The translations under genes and the position numbers were made by a program. Positions 38,149 through 50,650 of a stretch of 64,000 nt of DNA are shown one piece after another. Below the pieces are notes generated by a model. That model saw only the letters and a list, made by a program, of their open reading frames with translations, was not told the DNA's origin and did no database searches. The stretch covers positions 620,001 to 684,000 of the forward strand of contig JBAIAA010000606.1 in assembly GCA_037893245.1 (NCBI GenBank). The letters are read 5' to 3'. Each line of letters starts with the position of its first letter. Position 1 is the stretch's first letter. Source of the stretch: Crossaster papposus (Eukaryota > Echinodermata > Asteroidea > Velatida > Solasteridae).

Positions 38149-40382
38149 TATATGTACACGTGTATTGCCGCACTAGCCTATGTCGCCAGTGCCCTGACTC
38201 ATGAGTCTCACAGTTTGGGTTCTTTCAATTGAGAAATTTGGCAATATTTTAGCTTAGATGTCGAGCTGGAGAGTGTCTCTTCATTCTCGAACAACGTTGA
38301 GGTTCGCAGCTAAGATATAAGTCGAGAAAATTATCCTCATTCGCAGCCACCTTTTCTTATGTGTATGTTTGTACACGTGTATTGCCGCATTGGCCTATGC
38401 CGCCAGTGCCCTGACGCATGAGTCTCACAGTTTGGGTTCTTTATATTGAGAAATTTGGCAATATTTTGGCTCCGATGTCGAGCTGGTGAGTGTCTCTTTA
38501 TTCTCAAACAACGTTGAGGTTCGCAGCTCAAATATAAGTCGAGAAAAGTATCCTCATTCGCAGCCACTTTTTGTTATGTGTATGTTTGTACACGTGTATT
38601 GCCGCATTGGCCTATGTCGCCAGTGCCCTGACGCATGAGTCTCACGGTTTGGGTTTTTTTCCAGTGAACAATTTGGCAATATTTTGGCTCAGATGTTGAG
38701 CTGGTGAGTGTCTCTTCATTTTAAAACAACGTTGAGGTTTGCAGCAAAGATATAAGTCGAGAAAATTATCCTCATTCGCAGCCACGTTTTGTTATGTGTA
38801 TGTTTGTACACGTGTATTGCCGCATAGGCCTATGCCGCCAGTGGCCTGACGCATGAGTCTCACGGTTTGGGTTTTTTCCAGTGAGAAATTTGGCAATAAT
38901 TTGGCTCAGATGTCGAGCTGGTGAAAGTCTCTTCATTCTCGAACAAAGTTGAGATTCGCAGCTCAGATATAAGTCGAGAAAATTATCCTCATTCGCAGCA
39001 ATGTTTTCTTATGTGTATCTATGTACACGTGTATTGCCGCAGTAGCCTATGTCGCCAGTGCCCTGACTCATGAGTCTCACAGTTTGGGTTCTGTCCATTG
39101 AAACATTTGGCAATATTTTGGCTTAGATGTCGAGCTGGAGAGTGTCTCTTTATTCTCGAACAACGTTGAGGTTCGCAGCTAAGATATAAGTCGAGAAAAT
39201 TATCCTCATTCGCAGCCACCTTTTCTTATGTGTATGTTTGTACACGTGTATTGCCGCATTGGCCTATGCGGCCAGTGTCCTGACGCATGAGTCTCACAGT
39301 TTGGGTTCTTTCTATTGAGACATTTGGCAATATTTTGGCTCAGATGTCGAGCTGGTTAGTGTCTCTTCATTCTCGAACAACGTTGAGGTTCCCAGCTAAG
39401 ATAAAAGTCGAGAAAATTATCCTCATTCGCAGCCATGTTTTCTTATATGTATCTATGTACACGTGTATTGCCGCATTGGCCTATGTCGCCAGTGCCCTGA
39501 CGCATGAGTCTCGCAGTTTGTGTTCTTTCCATTGAGAAATGTGGCAATATTATGGCTCAGATGTTGAGCTGGAGAGTGTCTCTTCATTCTCGAACAACGT
39601 TGAGGTTTGCAGCTAAGATATAAGTCGAGAAAATTATCCTCATTCGCAGCCACCTGTTCTGATGTGTATGTTTGTACACGTGTATTGCCGCATAGGCCTA
39701 TGCCGCCAGTGGCCTGACGCATGAGTCTCACGGTTTGAGTTTTTTCCAGTGAGAAATTTGGCAATATTTTGGCTCAGATGTCGAGCTAGTGAGTGTCTCT
39801 TCATTCTCGAACAAAGTTGAGGTTCGCAGCTCAGATATAAGTCGAGAAAATTATCCTCATTCGCAGCAATGTTTTCTGATGTGTATCTATGTACACGTGT
39901 ATTGCCGCACTGGCCTATGTCGCCAGTGCCCTGACTCATGAGTCTCACAGTTTTGGTTCTTTCCATTAAGAAATGTGGCAATATTTTGGCTCAGATGTCG
40001 AGCTGGAGAGTGTCTCTTCATTCTCGAACAAAGTTGAGGTTCGCAGCTCAGATACAGGTCGAGAAAATTATCCTCATTCACAGCCATGTTTTCTTATGTG
40101 TTTCTATGTACACGTGTATTGCCGCATTGGCCTATGCCGCCAGTTCCCTGACGCATGAGTCTCACAGTATGGGTTCTTTATATTGAGAAATTTGGCAATA
40201 TTTTGGCTCAGATGTCGAGCTGGTGAGTGTCTCTTCATTCTCGAACAACGTTGAGGTTCGCAGCTCAAATATAAGTCGAGAACATTATCCTCATTCGCAG
40301 CCACCTTTTCTGATGTGTATGTTTGTACACTTGTATTGCCGCATAGGCCTATGCCGTCAGTGCACTGACGCATGGGTCTCAC

Positions 40383-40397
40383 TTTTTTTTTTTTTTT
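40383..40397 (+). repeat. T15 homopolymer inside a monomer
   Basis: The usual CACGGTTTG-T-run-CAAG stretch of this monomer class has become CAC followed by 15 T, then CAAG. The related unit near 450 has eight T after GG-TTTG. The G residues have been lost, which merged two T tracts. The same change is present in two other units. Confidence 0.95.
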
Positions 40398-41034
40398 CAA
40401 GTGAGAAATTTTGCAATATTTTAGCTCCGATGTTGAGCTGGTGAGTGTCTCTTCATTCTCGAACAACGTTGAGGTTCGCAGCTCAGATATAAGTCGAGAA
40501 AATTATCCTCATTCGCAGCAATGTTTTCTGATGTGTATCTATGTACACGTGTATTGCCGCACTGGCCTATGTCGCCAGTGCCCTGACTCATGAGTCTCAC
40601 AGTTTTGGTTCTTTCCATTAAGAAATGTGGCAATATTTTGGCTCAGATGTCGAGCTGGAGAGTGTCTCTTCATTCTCGAACAAAGTTGAGGTTCGCAGCT
40701 CAGATACAGGTCGAGAAAATTATCCTCATTCACAGCCATGTGTTCTTATGTGTTTCTATGTACACGTGTATTGCCGCATTGGCCTATGCCGCCAGTTCCC
40801 TGACGCATGAGTCTCACAGTATGGGTTCTTTATATTGAGAAATTTGGCAATATTTTGGCTCAGATGTCGAGCTGGTGAGTGTCTCTTCATTCTCGAACAA
40901 CGTTGAGGTTCGCAGCTCAAATATAAGTCGAGAACATTATCTTCATTCGCAGCCACCTTTTCTGATGTGTATGTTTGTACACTTGTATTGCCGCATAGGC
41001 CTATGCCGTCAGTGCACTGACGCATGGGTCTCAC

Positions 41035-41049
41035 TTTTTTTTTTTTTTT
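41035..41049 (+). repeat. T15 homopolymer, duplicate of the one 652 bp upstream
   Basis: Fifteen T between TCTCAC and CAAG. It is the copy generated by the three-monomer duplication, and its length equals that of the first copy. Confidence 0.95.
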
Positions 41050-41488
41050 CAAGTGAGAAATTTTGCAATATTTTAGCTCCGATGTTGAGCTGGTGAGTGT
41101 CTCTTCATTCTCGAACAACGTTGAGGTTCGCAGCTCAGATATAAGTCGAGAAAATTATCCTCATTCGCAGCCATGTTTTTGTATGTGTATCTATGTACAC
41201 GTGTATTGCCGCATTGGCCTAGGTCCCCAGTGCCCTGACGCATGATTCTTACAGTTTGGGTTCTTTCCATTGAGAAATTTGGCAATATTTTGGCTCAGAT
41301 GTCGAGCTGGTGAGTATCTCTTCATTCTCGAACAACGTTAAGGTTCGCAGCTCAGATATAAGTCGAGAAAATTATCCTCATTCGCAGCCACTTTTTCTGA
41401 TGTGTATGTTTGTACACTTGTATTGCCGCATAGGCCTATGCCGCTAGTGCCCTGACGCATGGGTCTCACGGTTTGGGTTCTTTCCAGT

Positions 41489-41922
41489 GAGAAATTTGGC
41501 AAAATTGTGGCTCAGATGTTGAGCTGGTGAGTGTCTCTTCATATTCAAACAAAATTGAGGTTCGCAGCTCAGATATAAGTCGAGAAAATTATCCTCATTC
41601 TCAGCAATGTTTTGTTATGTGTATCTATGTACACGTGTATTGCCGCACTGGCCTATGTCGCCAGTGCCCTGACTCATGAGTCTCACAGTTTGGGTTCTTT
41701 CCAGTGAGAAATTTGGCAAAATTTTGGCTCAGATGTTGAGCTGGTGAGTGTCTCTTCATATTCAAACAAAATTGAGGTTCGCAGCTCAGATATAAGTCGA
41801 GAAAATTATCCTCATTCTCAGCAATGTTTTGTTATGTGTATCTATGTACACGTGTATTGCCGCACTGGCCTATGTCGCCAGTGCCCTGACTCATGAGTCT
41901 CACAGTTTGGGTTCTTTCCATT
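41489..41922 (+). repeat. Adjacent single-monomer duplication
   Basis: The units starting at 41489 and 41706 share TATTCAAACAAAATTGAGG and CATTCTCAGCAATGTTTTG, words otherwise rare in the window. They differ at one visible site in the anchor region (AAAATTGTGG against AAAATTTTGG). The shift is exactly 217 bp. Confidence 0.83.
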
Positions 41923-43469
41923 GAGAAATTTGGCAATATTTTGGCTCAGATGTCGAGCTGGTGAGTGTCTCTTCATTCTCGAACAACTTTGAGGTTCGCA
42001 GCTCAAATATAAGTCGAGAAAATTATCCTCATTCGCAGCCATGTTTTTGTATGTGTATCTATGTACACATGTATTGCCGCACTGGCCTATGTCGCCAGTG
42101 CCCTGACTCATGAGTCTCAAAGTTTGGGTTCTTTCCTTTGAGGAATTTGGCAATATTTTGGCTCAGATGTCGAGCTGGAGAGTGTCTCTTCATTCTCGAA
42201 CAACGTTGAGGTTCGCAGCTCAGATATAAGTCTAGAAAATTATCCTCATTCGCAGCCATGTTTTCTTATGTGTATCTATGTACACGTGTATTGCCGCATT
42301 GGCCTATGTCGCCAGTGCCCTGACGCATGAGTCTCACAGTTTGGGTCCTTTCCATTAAGAAAGTTGGCAATATTTTGGCTCAGATGTCGAGCTGGTGAGT
42401 ATCTCTTTATTCTCGAACAACATTGAGGTTCGCAGCTAAGATATAAGTCGAGAAAATTATCCTCATTCGCAGCCACCTTTTCTGATGTGTATGTTTGTAC
42501 ACTTGTATTGCCGCATAGGCCTATGCCGCCAGTGGCCTGACGCATGAGTCTCACAGTATGGGTTCTTTATATTGAGAAATTTGGCAATATTTTGGCTCAG
42601 ATGTCGAGCTGGTGAGTGTCTCTTCATTCTCGAACAACGTTGAGGTTTGCAGCTCAGATATAAGTCGAGAAAATTATCCTCATTCGCAGCCACCTTTTGT
42701 TATGTGTATGTTTGTACACGTGTATTGCCGCATTGGCCTATGCCGTCAGTGCACTGACGCATGGGTCTCACGGTTTGTTTGTTTTTCAAGTGAGAAATTT
42801 GGCAATATTTTAGCTCCGATGTTGAGCTGGTGAGTGTCTCTTCATTTTCAAACAACGTTGAGTTTTGCAGCTAAGATATAAGTCGAGAAAATTATCCTCA
42901 TTCGCAGCCATGTTTTCTTATGTGAATCTATGTACACGTGTATTGCCGCATTGGCCTATGTTGCCAGTGCCCTGACGCATGAGTCTTACAGTTTGGGTTC
43001 TTTCCATTGAGAAATTTGGCAATATTTTGGCTCAGATGTCGAGCTGGTGAGTGTCACTTCATTCTCGAACAACGTTAAGGTTCGCAGATCAGATATAAGT
43101 CGAGAAAATTATCCTCATTCGCAGCCACCTTTTCTGATGTGTATGTTTGTACACTTGTATTGCCGCATAGGCCTATGCCGCCAGTGCCCTGACGCATGGG
43201 TCTCACGGTTTGGGTTCTTTCCAGTGAGAAATTTGGCAAAATTTTGGCTCAGATGTTGAGCTGGTGAGGGTCTCTTCATATTCAAACAACGTTGAGGTTC
43301 GCAGCTCAGATATAAGTCGAGAAAATTATCCTCATTCGCAGCCATGTTTTCTTATATGTATCTATGTACACGTGTATTTCAGCATTGGCCTATGTCGCCA
43401 GTGCCCTGACGCATGAGTCTCATAGTTTGGGTTCTTTCCATTGGGAAATTTGGCAATATTATGGCTCAG
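41923..43469 (+). repeat. Mixed monomers, including a block repeated at 43.6 and 44.5 kb
   Basis: Ordinary satellite with no gene. About 42540-43220 recurs at a shift of 1086 bp (about 43626-44306) and again 869 bp further on. Its signature is CAGTATGGGTTCTTTATATTGAG, then TTTGTTTGTTTTTCAAG, then TTATGTGAATCTATG. Bases near 42040-42260 (TTTTTGTATG, TTTGAGGAATTTGG) reappear near 51380-51600, 52460-52680 and 61085-61300. Confidence 0.8.
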
Positions 43470-45207
43470 ATGTTGAGCTGGAGAGTGTCTCTTCATTCTC
43501 GAACAACGTTGAGGTTTGCAGCTAAGATATAAGTCGAGAAAATTATCCTCATTCGCAGCCACCTTTTCTGATGTGTATGTTTGTACACGTGTATTGCCGC
43601 ATAGGCCTATGCCGCCAGTGGCCTGACGCATGAGTCTCACAGTATGGGTTCTTTATATTGAGAAATTTGGCAATATTTTGGCTCAGATGTCGAGCTGGTG
43701 AGTGTCTCTTCATTCTCGAACAACGTTGAGGTTCGCAGCTCAGATATAAGTCGAGAAAATTATCCTCATTCGCAGCCACCTTTTGTTATGTGTATGTTTG
43801 TACACGTGTATTGCCGCATTGGCCTATGCCGTCAGTGCACTGACGCATGGGTCTCACGGTTTGTTTGTTTTTCAAGTGAGAAATTTGGCAATATTTTAGC
43901 TCCGATGTTGAGCTGGTGAGTGTCTCTTCATTTTCAAACAACGTTGAGTTTTGCAGCTAAGATATAAGTCGAGAAAATTATCCTCATTCGCAGCCATGTT
44001 TTCTTATGTGAATCTATGTACACGTGTATTGCCGCATTGGCCTATGTTGCCAGTGCCCTGACGCATGAGTCTTACAGTTTGGGTTCTTTCCATTGAGAAA
44101 TTTGGCAATATTTTGGCTCAGATGTCGAGCTGGTGAGTGTCACTTCATTCTCGAACAACGTTAAGGTTCGCAGATCAGATATAAGTCGAGAAAATTATCC
44201 TCATTCGCAGCCACCTTTTCTGATGTGTATGTTTGTACACTTGTATTGCCGCATAGGCCTATGCCGTCAGTGCCCTGACGCATGGGTCTCACGGTTTGGG
44301 TTGTTTACAGTGAGAAATTTGGCAATATTTTGGCTCCGATGTCGAGCTGGAGAGTGTCTCTTCATTCTCGAACAACGTTGAGGTTTGCAGCTAAGATATA
44401 AGTCGAGAAAATTATCCTCATTCGCAGCCACCTTTTCTGATGTGTATGTTTGTACACGTGTATTGCCGCATAGGCCTATGCCGCCAGTGGCCTGACGCAT
44501 GAGTCTCACAGTATGGGTTCTTTATATTGAGAAATTTGGCAATATTTTGGCTCAGATGTCGAGCTGGTGAGTGTCTCTTCATTCTCGAACAACGTTGAGG
44601 TTCGCAGCTCAGATATAAGTCGAGAAAATTATCCTCATTCGCAGCCACCTTTTGTTATGTGTATGTTTGTACACGTGTATTGCCGCATTGGCCTATGCCG
44701 TCAGTGCACTGACGCATGGGTCTCGCGGTTTGTTTGTTTTTCAAGTGAGAAATTTGGCAATATTTTAGCTCCGATGTTGAGCTGGTGAGTGTCTCTTCAT
44801 TTTCAAACAACGTTGAGTTTTGCAGCTAAGATACAAGTCGAGAAAATTATCCTCATTCGCAGCCATGTTTTCTTATGTGAATCTATGTACACGTGTATTG
44901 CCGCATTGGCCTATGTTGCCAGTGCCCTGACGCATGAGTCTTACAGTTTGGGTTCTTTCCATTGAGAAATTTGGCAATATTTTGGCTCAGATGTCGAGCT
45001 GGTGAGTGTCACTTCATTCTCGAACAACGTTAAGGTTCGCAGATCAGATATAAGTCGAGAAAATTATCCTCATTCGCAGCCACCTTTTCTGATGTGTATG
45101 TTTGTACACTTGTATTGCCGCATAGGCCTATGCCGTCAGTGCCCTGACGCATGGGTCTCACGGTTTGGGTTGTTTACAGTGAGAAATTTGGCAATATTTT
45201 GGCTCCG
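43470..45207 (+). repeat. Four-monomer tandem duplication, 869 bp
   Basis: About 43470-44338 and 44339-45207 match at a shift of 869 bp. Both contain the TTTGTTTGTTTTTCAAG insertion-bearing unit and the GAGTGTCACTTC and GTTAAGGTTCGCAGATC variants. One difference is CTCACGG against CTCGCGG near 44723. The second copy changes from the GGAGAG to the GGTGAG variant at its right edge, where the match ends. Confidence 0.83.
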
Positions 45208-46190
45208 ATGTCGAGCTGGTGAGTGTCTCTTTATTTTCGAACAACGTTGAGGTTCGCAGCTCGGATATAAGTCGAGATAATTATCCTCATTCGCAGCCAC
45301 CTTTTCTGATGTGTATGTTTGTACACTTGTATTGCCGCATAGGCCTATGCCGTCAGTGCCCTGACGCATGGGTCTCACGGTCTGGGTTTTTTCCAGTAAG
45401 AAATTTGGCAATATTTTGGCTCAGATGTTGAGCTGGTGAGTGTCTCTTCATTTTCAAACAACGTGGAGGTTTGCAGCTCAGATATAAGTCGAGAAAAGTA
45501 TCCTCATTCGCAGCAATGTTTTCTTATATGTATCTATGTACACGTGTATTTCCGCATTGGCCTATGTCGCCAGTGCCCTGACGCATGAGTCTCATAGTTT
45601 GGGTTCTTTCCATTGGGAAATTTGGCAATATTATGGCTCAGATGTTGAGCTGGAGAGTGTCTCTTCATTCTCGAACAACGTTGAGGTTTGCAGCTAAGAT
45701 ATAAGTCGAGAAAATTATCCTCATTCGCAGCCACCTTTTCTGATGTGTATGTTTGTACACGTGTATTGCCGCATAGGCCTATGCCGCCAGTGGCCTGACA
45801 CATGAGTCTCACGGTTTGGGTTTTTTCCAGTGAGAAATTTGGCAATATTTTGGCTCAGATGTTGAGCTGGTGAAAGTCTCTTCATTCTCGAACAAAGTTG
45901 AGGTTCGCAGCTCAGATATAAGTCGAGAAAATTATCCTCATTCGCAGCAATGTTTTCTTATGTGTATCTATGTACACGTGTATTGCCGCACTGGCCTATG
46001 TCGCCAGTGCACTGACTCATGAGTCTCACAGTTTGGGTTCTTTCCATTGAGAAATTTGGCAATATTTTGGCTTAGATGTCGAGCTGGAGAGTGTCTCTTC
46101 ATTATCGAACAACGTTGAGGTTCGCAGCTAAGATATAAGTCGAGAAAATTATCCTCATTCGCAGCCACCTTTTCTTATGTGCATGTTTGT

Positions 46191-46200
46191 AAGGGGGAAA
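46191..46200 (+). repeat. Block substitution replacing the CACGTG palindrome
   Basis: Where other monomers read TGTACACGTGTATTGCC, this one reads TGTAAGGGGGAAATTGCC. The symmetric element is replaced by a purine run, with one base gained. Equivalent blocks lie at 47277-47286 (identical) and 54440-54449 (AAGAGGGAAA). A clustered change of this kind is more like a template switch or conversion event than separate point mutations. Confidence 0.9.
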
Positions 46201-47276
46201 TTGCCGCATTGGCCTATGCCGCCAGTGCCCTGACGCATGAGTCTCACAGTTTGGGTTCTTTCTATTGAGAAATTTGGCAATATTTTGGCTCCGATGTCGA
46301 GCTGGTGAGTGTCTCTTCATTCTCGAACAACGTTGAGGTTCGCAGCTCAAATATAAGTCGAGAAAATTATCCTCATTCGCAGCCATGTTTTCTTATGTGT
46401 ATCTATGTACACGTGTATTGCCGCATTGGCCTATGTTGCCAGTGCCCTGACGCATGAGTCTCACAGTTTGGGTTCTTTCCATTGAGAAATTTGGCAATAT
46501 TTTGGCTCAGATGTCGAGCTGGTGAGTGTCTCTTTATTCTCGAACAGCATTGAGGTTCGCAGCTCAAATATAAGTCGAGAAAATTATCCTCATTCGCAGC
46601 CACCTTTTCTGATGTGTATGTTTGTACACTTGTATTGCCGCATAGGCCTATGCCGTCAGTGCCCTGACGCATGGGTCTCACAGTTTGGGTTTTTTCCAGT
46701 AAGAAATTTTGCAATATTATGGCTCAGATGTTGAGCTGGAGAGTGTCTCTTCATTCTCGAACAACGTTGAGGTTTGCAGCTAAGATATAAGTCGAGAAAA
46801 TTATCCTCATTCGCAGCCACCTTTTCTGATGTGTATGTTTGTACACGTGTATTGCCGCATAGGCCTATGCCGCCAGTGGCCTGACACATGAGTCTCACGG
46901 TTTGGGTTTTTTCCAGTGAGAAATTTGGCAATATTTTGGCTCAGATGTTGAGCTGGTGAAAGTCTCTTCATTCTCGAACAAAGTTGAGGTTCGCAGCTCA
47001 GATATAAGTCGAGAAAATTATCCTCATTCGCAGCAATGTTTTCTTATGTGTATCTATGTACACGTGTATTGCCGCACTGGCCTATGTCGCCAGTGCACTG
47101 ACTCATGAGTCTCACAGTTTGGGTTCTTTCCATTGAGAAATTTGGCAATATTTTGGCTTAGATGTCGAGCTGGAGAGTGTCTCTTCATTATCGAACAACG
47201 TTGAGGTTCGCAGCTAAGATATAAGTCGAGAAAATTATCCTCATTCGCAGCCACCTTTTCTTATGTGCATGTTTGT

Positions 47277-47286
47277 AAGGGGGAAA
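47277..47286 (+). repeat. Block substitution, second copy
   Basis: AAGGGGGAAA at the position of the CACGTG palindrome. It is identical to the block at 46191-46200 and was produced by the 1086-bp duplication. Confidence 0.9.
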
Positions 47287-47829
47287 TTGCCGCATTGGCC
47301 TATGCCGCCAGTGCCCTGACGCATGAGTCTCACAGTTTGGGTTCTTTCTATTGAGAAATTTGGCAATATTTTGGCTCCGATGTCGAGCTGGTGAGTGTCT
47401 CTTCATTCTCGAACAACGTTGAGGTTCGCAGCTCAAATATAAGTCGAGAAAATTATCCTCATTCGCAGCCATGTTTTCTTATGTGTATCTATGTACACGT
47501 GTATTGCCGCATTGGCCTATGTTGCCAGTGCCCTGACGCATGAGTCTCACAGTTTGGGTTCTTTCCATTGAGAAATTTGGCAATATTTTGGCTCAGATGT
47601 CGAGCTGGTGAGTGTCTCTTTATTCTCGAACAGCATTGAGGTTCGCAGCTCAAATATAAGTCGAGAAAATTATCCTCATTCGCAGCCACCTTTTCTGATG
47701 TGTATGTTTGTACACTTGTATTGCCGCATAGGCCTATGCCGTCAGTGCCCTGACGCATGGGTCTCACAGTTTGGGTTTTTTCCAGTAAGAAATTTGGCAA
47801 TATTTTGGCTCAGATGTTGAGCTGGTGAG

Positions 47830-50650
47830 TGTCTCTTCATTTTCAAACAACGTGGAGGTTTGCAGCTCAGATATCAGTCGAGAAAAGTATCCTCATTCGC
47901 AGCAATGTTTTCTTATGTGTATATATGTACACGTGTATTGCCGCACTAGCCTATGTCGCCAGTGCCCTGACTCATGAGTCTCACAGTTTGGGTTCTTTCA
48001 ATTGAGAAATTTGGCAATATTTTGGCTTAGATGTCGAGCTGGAGAGTGTCTCTTCATTCTCGAACAACGTTGAGGTTCGCAGCTAAGATATAAGTCGAGA
48101 AAATTATCCTCATTCGCAGCCACCTTTTCTTATGTGTATGTTTGTACACGTGTATTGCCGCATTGGCCTATGCCGCCAGTGCCCTGCCGCATGAGTCTCA
48201 CAGTTTGGGTTCTTTCTATTGAGAAATTTGGCAATATTTTGGCACCGATGTCGAGCTGGTGAGTGTCTCTTTATTCTCAAACAACGTTGAGGTTCGCAGC
48301 TCAAATATAAGTCGAGAAAATTTTCCTCATTCGCAGCCACTTTTTGTTATGTGTATGTTTGTACACGTGTATTGCCGCATTGGCCTATGTCGCCAGTGCC
48401 CTGACGCATGAGTCTCACGGTTTGGGTTTTTTTCCAGTGAAAAATTTGGCAATATTTTGGCTCAGATGTTGAGCTGGTGAGTGTCTCTTTATTTTAAAAC
48501 AACGTTGAGGTTTGCAGCAAAGATATAAGTCGAGAAAAGTATCCTCATTCGCAGCCACGTTTTGTTATGTGTATGTTTGTACACGTGTATTGCCGCATAG
48601 GCCTATGCCGCCAGTGGCCTGACGCATGAGTCTCACGGTTTGGGTTTTTTACAGTGAGAAATTTGGCAATAATTTGGCTCAGATGTCGAGCTGGTGAAAG
48701 TCTCTTCATTCTCGAACAAAGTTGAGGTTCGCAGCTCAGATATAAGTCAAGAAAATTATCCTCATTCGCAGCAATGTTTTCTTATGTGTATCTATGTACA
48801 CGTGTATTGCCGCACTGGCCTATGTCGCCAGTGCCCTGACTCATGAGTCTCACAGTTTGGGTTCTTTCCATTGAAACATTTGGCAATATTTTGGCTTAGA
48901 TGTCGAGCTGGAGAGTGTCTCTTTATTCTCGAACAACGTTGAGGTTCGCAGCTAAGATATAAGTCGAGAAAATTATCCTCATTCGCAGCCACCTTTTCTT
49001 ATGTGTATGTTTGTACACGTGTATTGCCGCATTGGCCTATGCGGCCAGTGTCCTGACGCATGAGTCTCACAGTTTGGGTTCTTTCTATTGAGAAATTTGG
49101 CAATATTTTGGCTCCGATGTCGAGCTGGTGAGTGTCTCTTCATTCTCGAACAACGTTGAGGTTCGCAGCTCAAATATAAGTCGAGATAATTATCCTCATT
49201 CGCAGCCATGTTTTCTTATGTGTATCTATGTACACGTGTATTGCCGCATTGGCCTATGTCGCCAGTGCCCTGACGCATGAGTCTCACAGTGTGGGTTCTT
49301 TCCATTGGGAAATTTGGCAATATTTTGGCTCAGATGTCGAGCTGGTTAGTGTCTCTTCATTCTCGAACAACGTTGAGGATCCCAGCTAAGATAAAAGTCG
49401 AGAAAATTATCCTCATTCGCAGCCATGTTTTCTTATATGTATCTATGTACACGTGTATTGCCGCATTGGCCTATGTCGCCAGTGCCCTGACGCATGAGTC
49501 TCGCAGTTTGTGTTCTTTCCATTGAGAAATGTGGCAATATTATGGCTCAGATGTTGAGCTGGAGAGTGTCTCTTCATTCTCGAACAACGTTGAGGTTTGC
49601 AGCTAAGATATAAGTCGAGAAAATTATCCTCATTCGCAGCCACCTGTTCTGATGTGTATGTTTGTACACGTGTGTTGCCGCATAGGCCTATGCCGCCAGT
49701 GGCCTGACGCATGAGTCTCACGGTTTGAGTTTTTTTCAGTGAGAAATTTGGCAATATTTTGGCTCAGATGTCGAGCTAGTGAGTGTCTCTTCATTCTCGA
49801 ACAACGTTGAGGTTCGCAGCTCAGATACAGGTCGAGAAAATTATCCTCATTCACAGCCATGTTTTCTTATGTGTTTCTATGTACACGTGTATTGCCGCAT
49901 TGGCCTATGCCGCCAGTTCCCTGACGCATGAGTCTCACAGTATGGGTTCTTTATATTGAGAAATTTGGCAATATTTTGGCTCAGATGTCGAGCTGGTGAG
50001 TGTCTCTTCATTCTCGAACAACGTTGAGGTTCGCAGCTCAAATATAAGTCGAGAAAATTATCCTCATTCGCAGCCACCTTTTCTGATGTGTATGTTTGTA
50101 CACTTGTATTGCCGCATAGGCCTATGCCGTCAGTGCACTGACGCATGGGTCTCACTTTTTTTTTTTTTTCAAGTGAGAAATTTTGCAATATTTTAGCTCC
50201 GATGTTGAGCTGGTGAGTGTCTCTTCATTCTCGAACAACGTTGAGGTTCGCAGCTCAGATATAAGTCGAGAAAATTATCCTCATTCGCAGCCATGTTTTC
50301 TTATGTGTATCTATGTACACGTGTATTGCCGCATTGGCCTAGGTCCCCAGTGCCCTGACGCATGAGTCTTACAGTTTGGGTTCTTTCCATTGGGAAATTT
50401 GGCAATATTTTGGCTCAGATGTCGAGCTGGTGAGTATCTCTTCATTCTCGAACAACGTTAAGGTTCGCAGCTCAGATATAAGTCGAGAAAATTATCCTCA
50501 TTCGCAGCCACCTTTTCTGATGTGTATGTTTGTACACTTGTATTGCCGCATATGCCTATGCCGCCAGTGCCCTGACGCATGGGTCTCACGGTTTGGGTTC
50601 TTTCCAGTGAGAAATTTGGCAAAATTTTGGCTCAGATGTTGAGCTGGTGA
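47830..50650 (+). repeat. Dispersed module E, copy 3
   Basis: This module matches 32850-35220 and 38055-41530. It keeps the monomer that is 213 bp in copy 1 at its full 217 bp, with CTCAAATATAAGTCG near 49165. It lacks one monomer present in copies 1 and 2 near 49800, and has a single T-run unit (T14). The three copies therefore each have their own history of unit loss or gain. Confidence 0.84.
50156..50169 (+). repeat. T14 homopolymer in module E copy 3
   Basis: Fourteen T between TCTCAC and CAAG in the equivalent unit of module E copy 3. It is one base shorter than the two upstream copies, which explains the one-base offset change there. Confidence 0.95.

Larger units (their letters stand above)
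39800..41103 (+). repeat. Three-monomer tandem duplication, 652 bp
   Basis: About 39800-40451 and 40452-41103 match at a shift of 652 bp (3 x 217 plus 1). Visible differences are few, for example CATGTTTTC near 40087 against CATGTGTTC near 40739, and ATCCTCATTC against ATCTTCATTC near 40940. Each half ends with the monomer carrying a 15-base T run. The matching part of module E copy 3 holds the block once, so this is a local event. Confidence 0.87.
38055..41530 (+). repeat. Dispersed module E, copy 2, extended
   Basis: Module E at about 32850-35220 recurs here, minus the 213-bp monomer. The match to copy 3 (about 47830-50650) runs further right, through the T-run monomers and on to about 41530. 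Inside it a three-monomer block is duplicated (about 39800-41103) that copy 3 has once. Offsets to copy 3 are 9990, 9773 and 9120, each change being close to whole monomers. Confidence 0.83.
45628..47799 (+). repeat. Five-monomer tandem duplication, 1086 bp
   Basis: About 45628-46713 and 46714-47799 match at a shift of 1086 bp (5 x 217 plus 1). The extra base comes from a block substitution (AAGGGGGAAA) carried by both copies. Shared rare words include CATTATCGAACAACG, CAGTGCACTGACTC and GAACAGCATTGAGG. Part of the block (about 45534-46290) recurs at 53783-54540, with a shift of 8249 bp. Confidence 0.87.
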
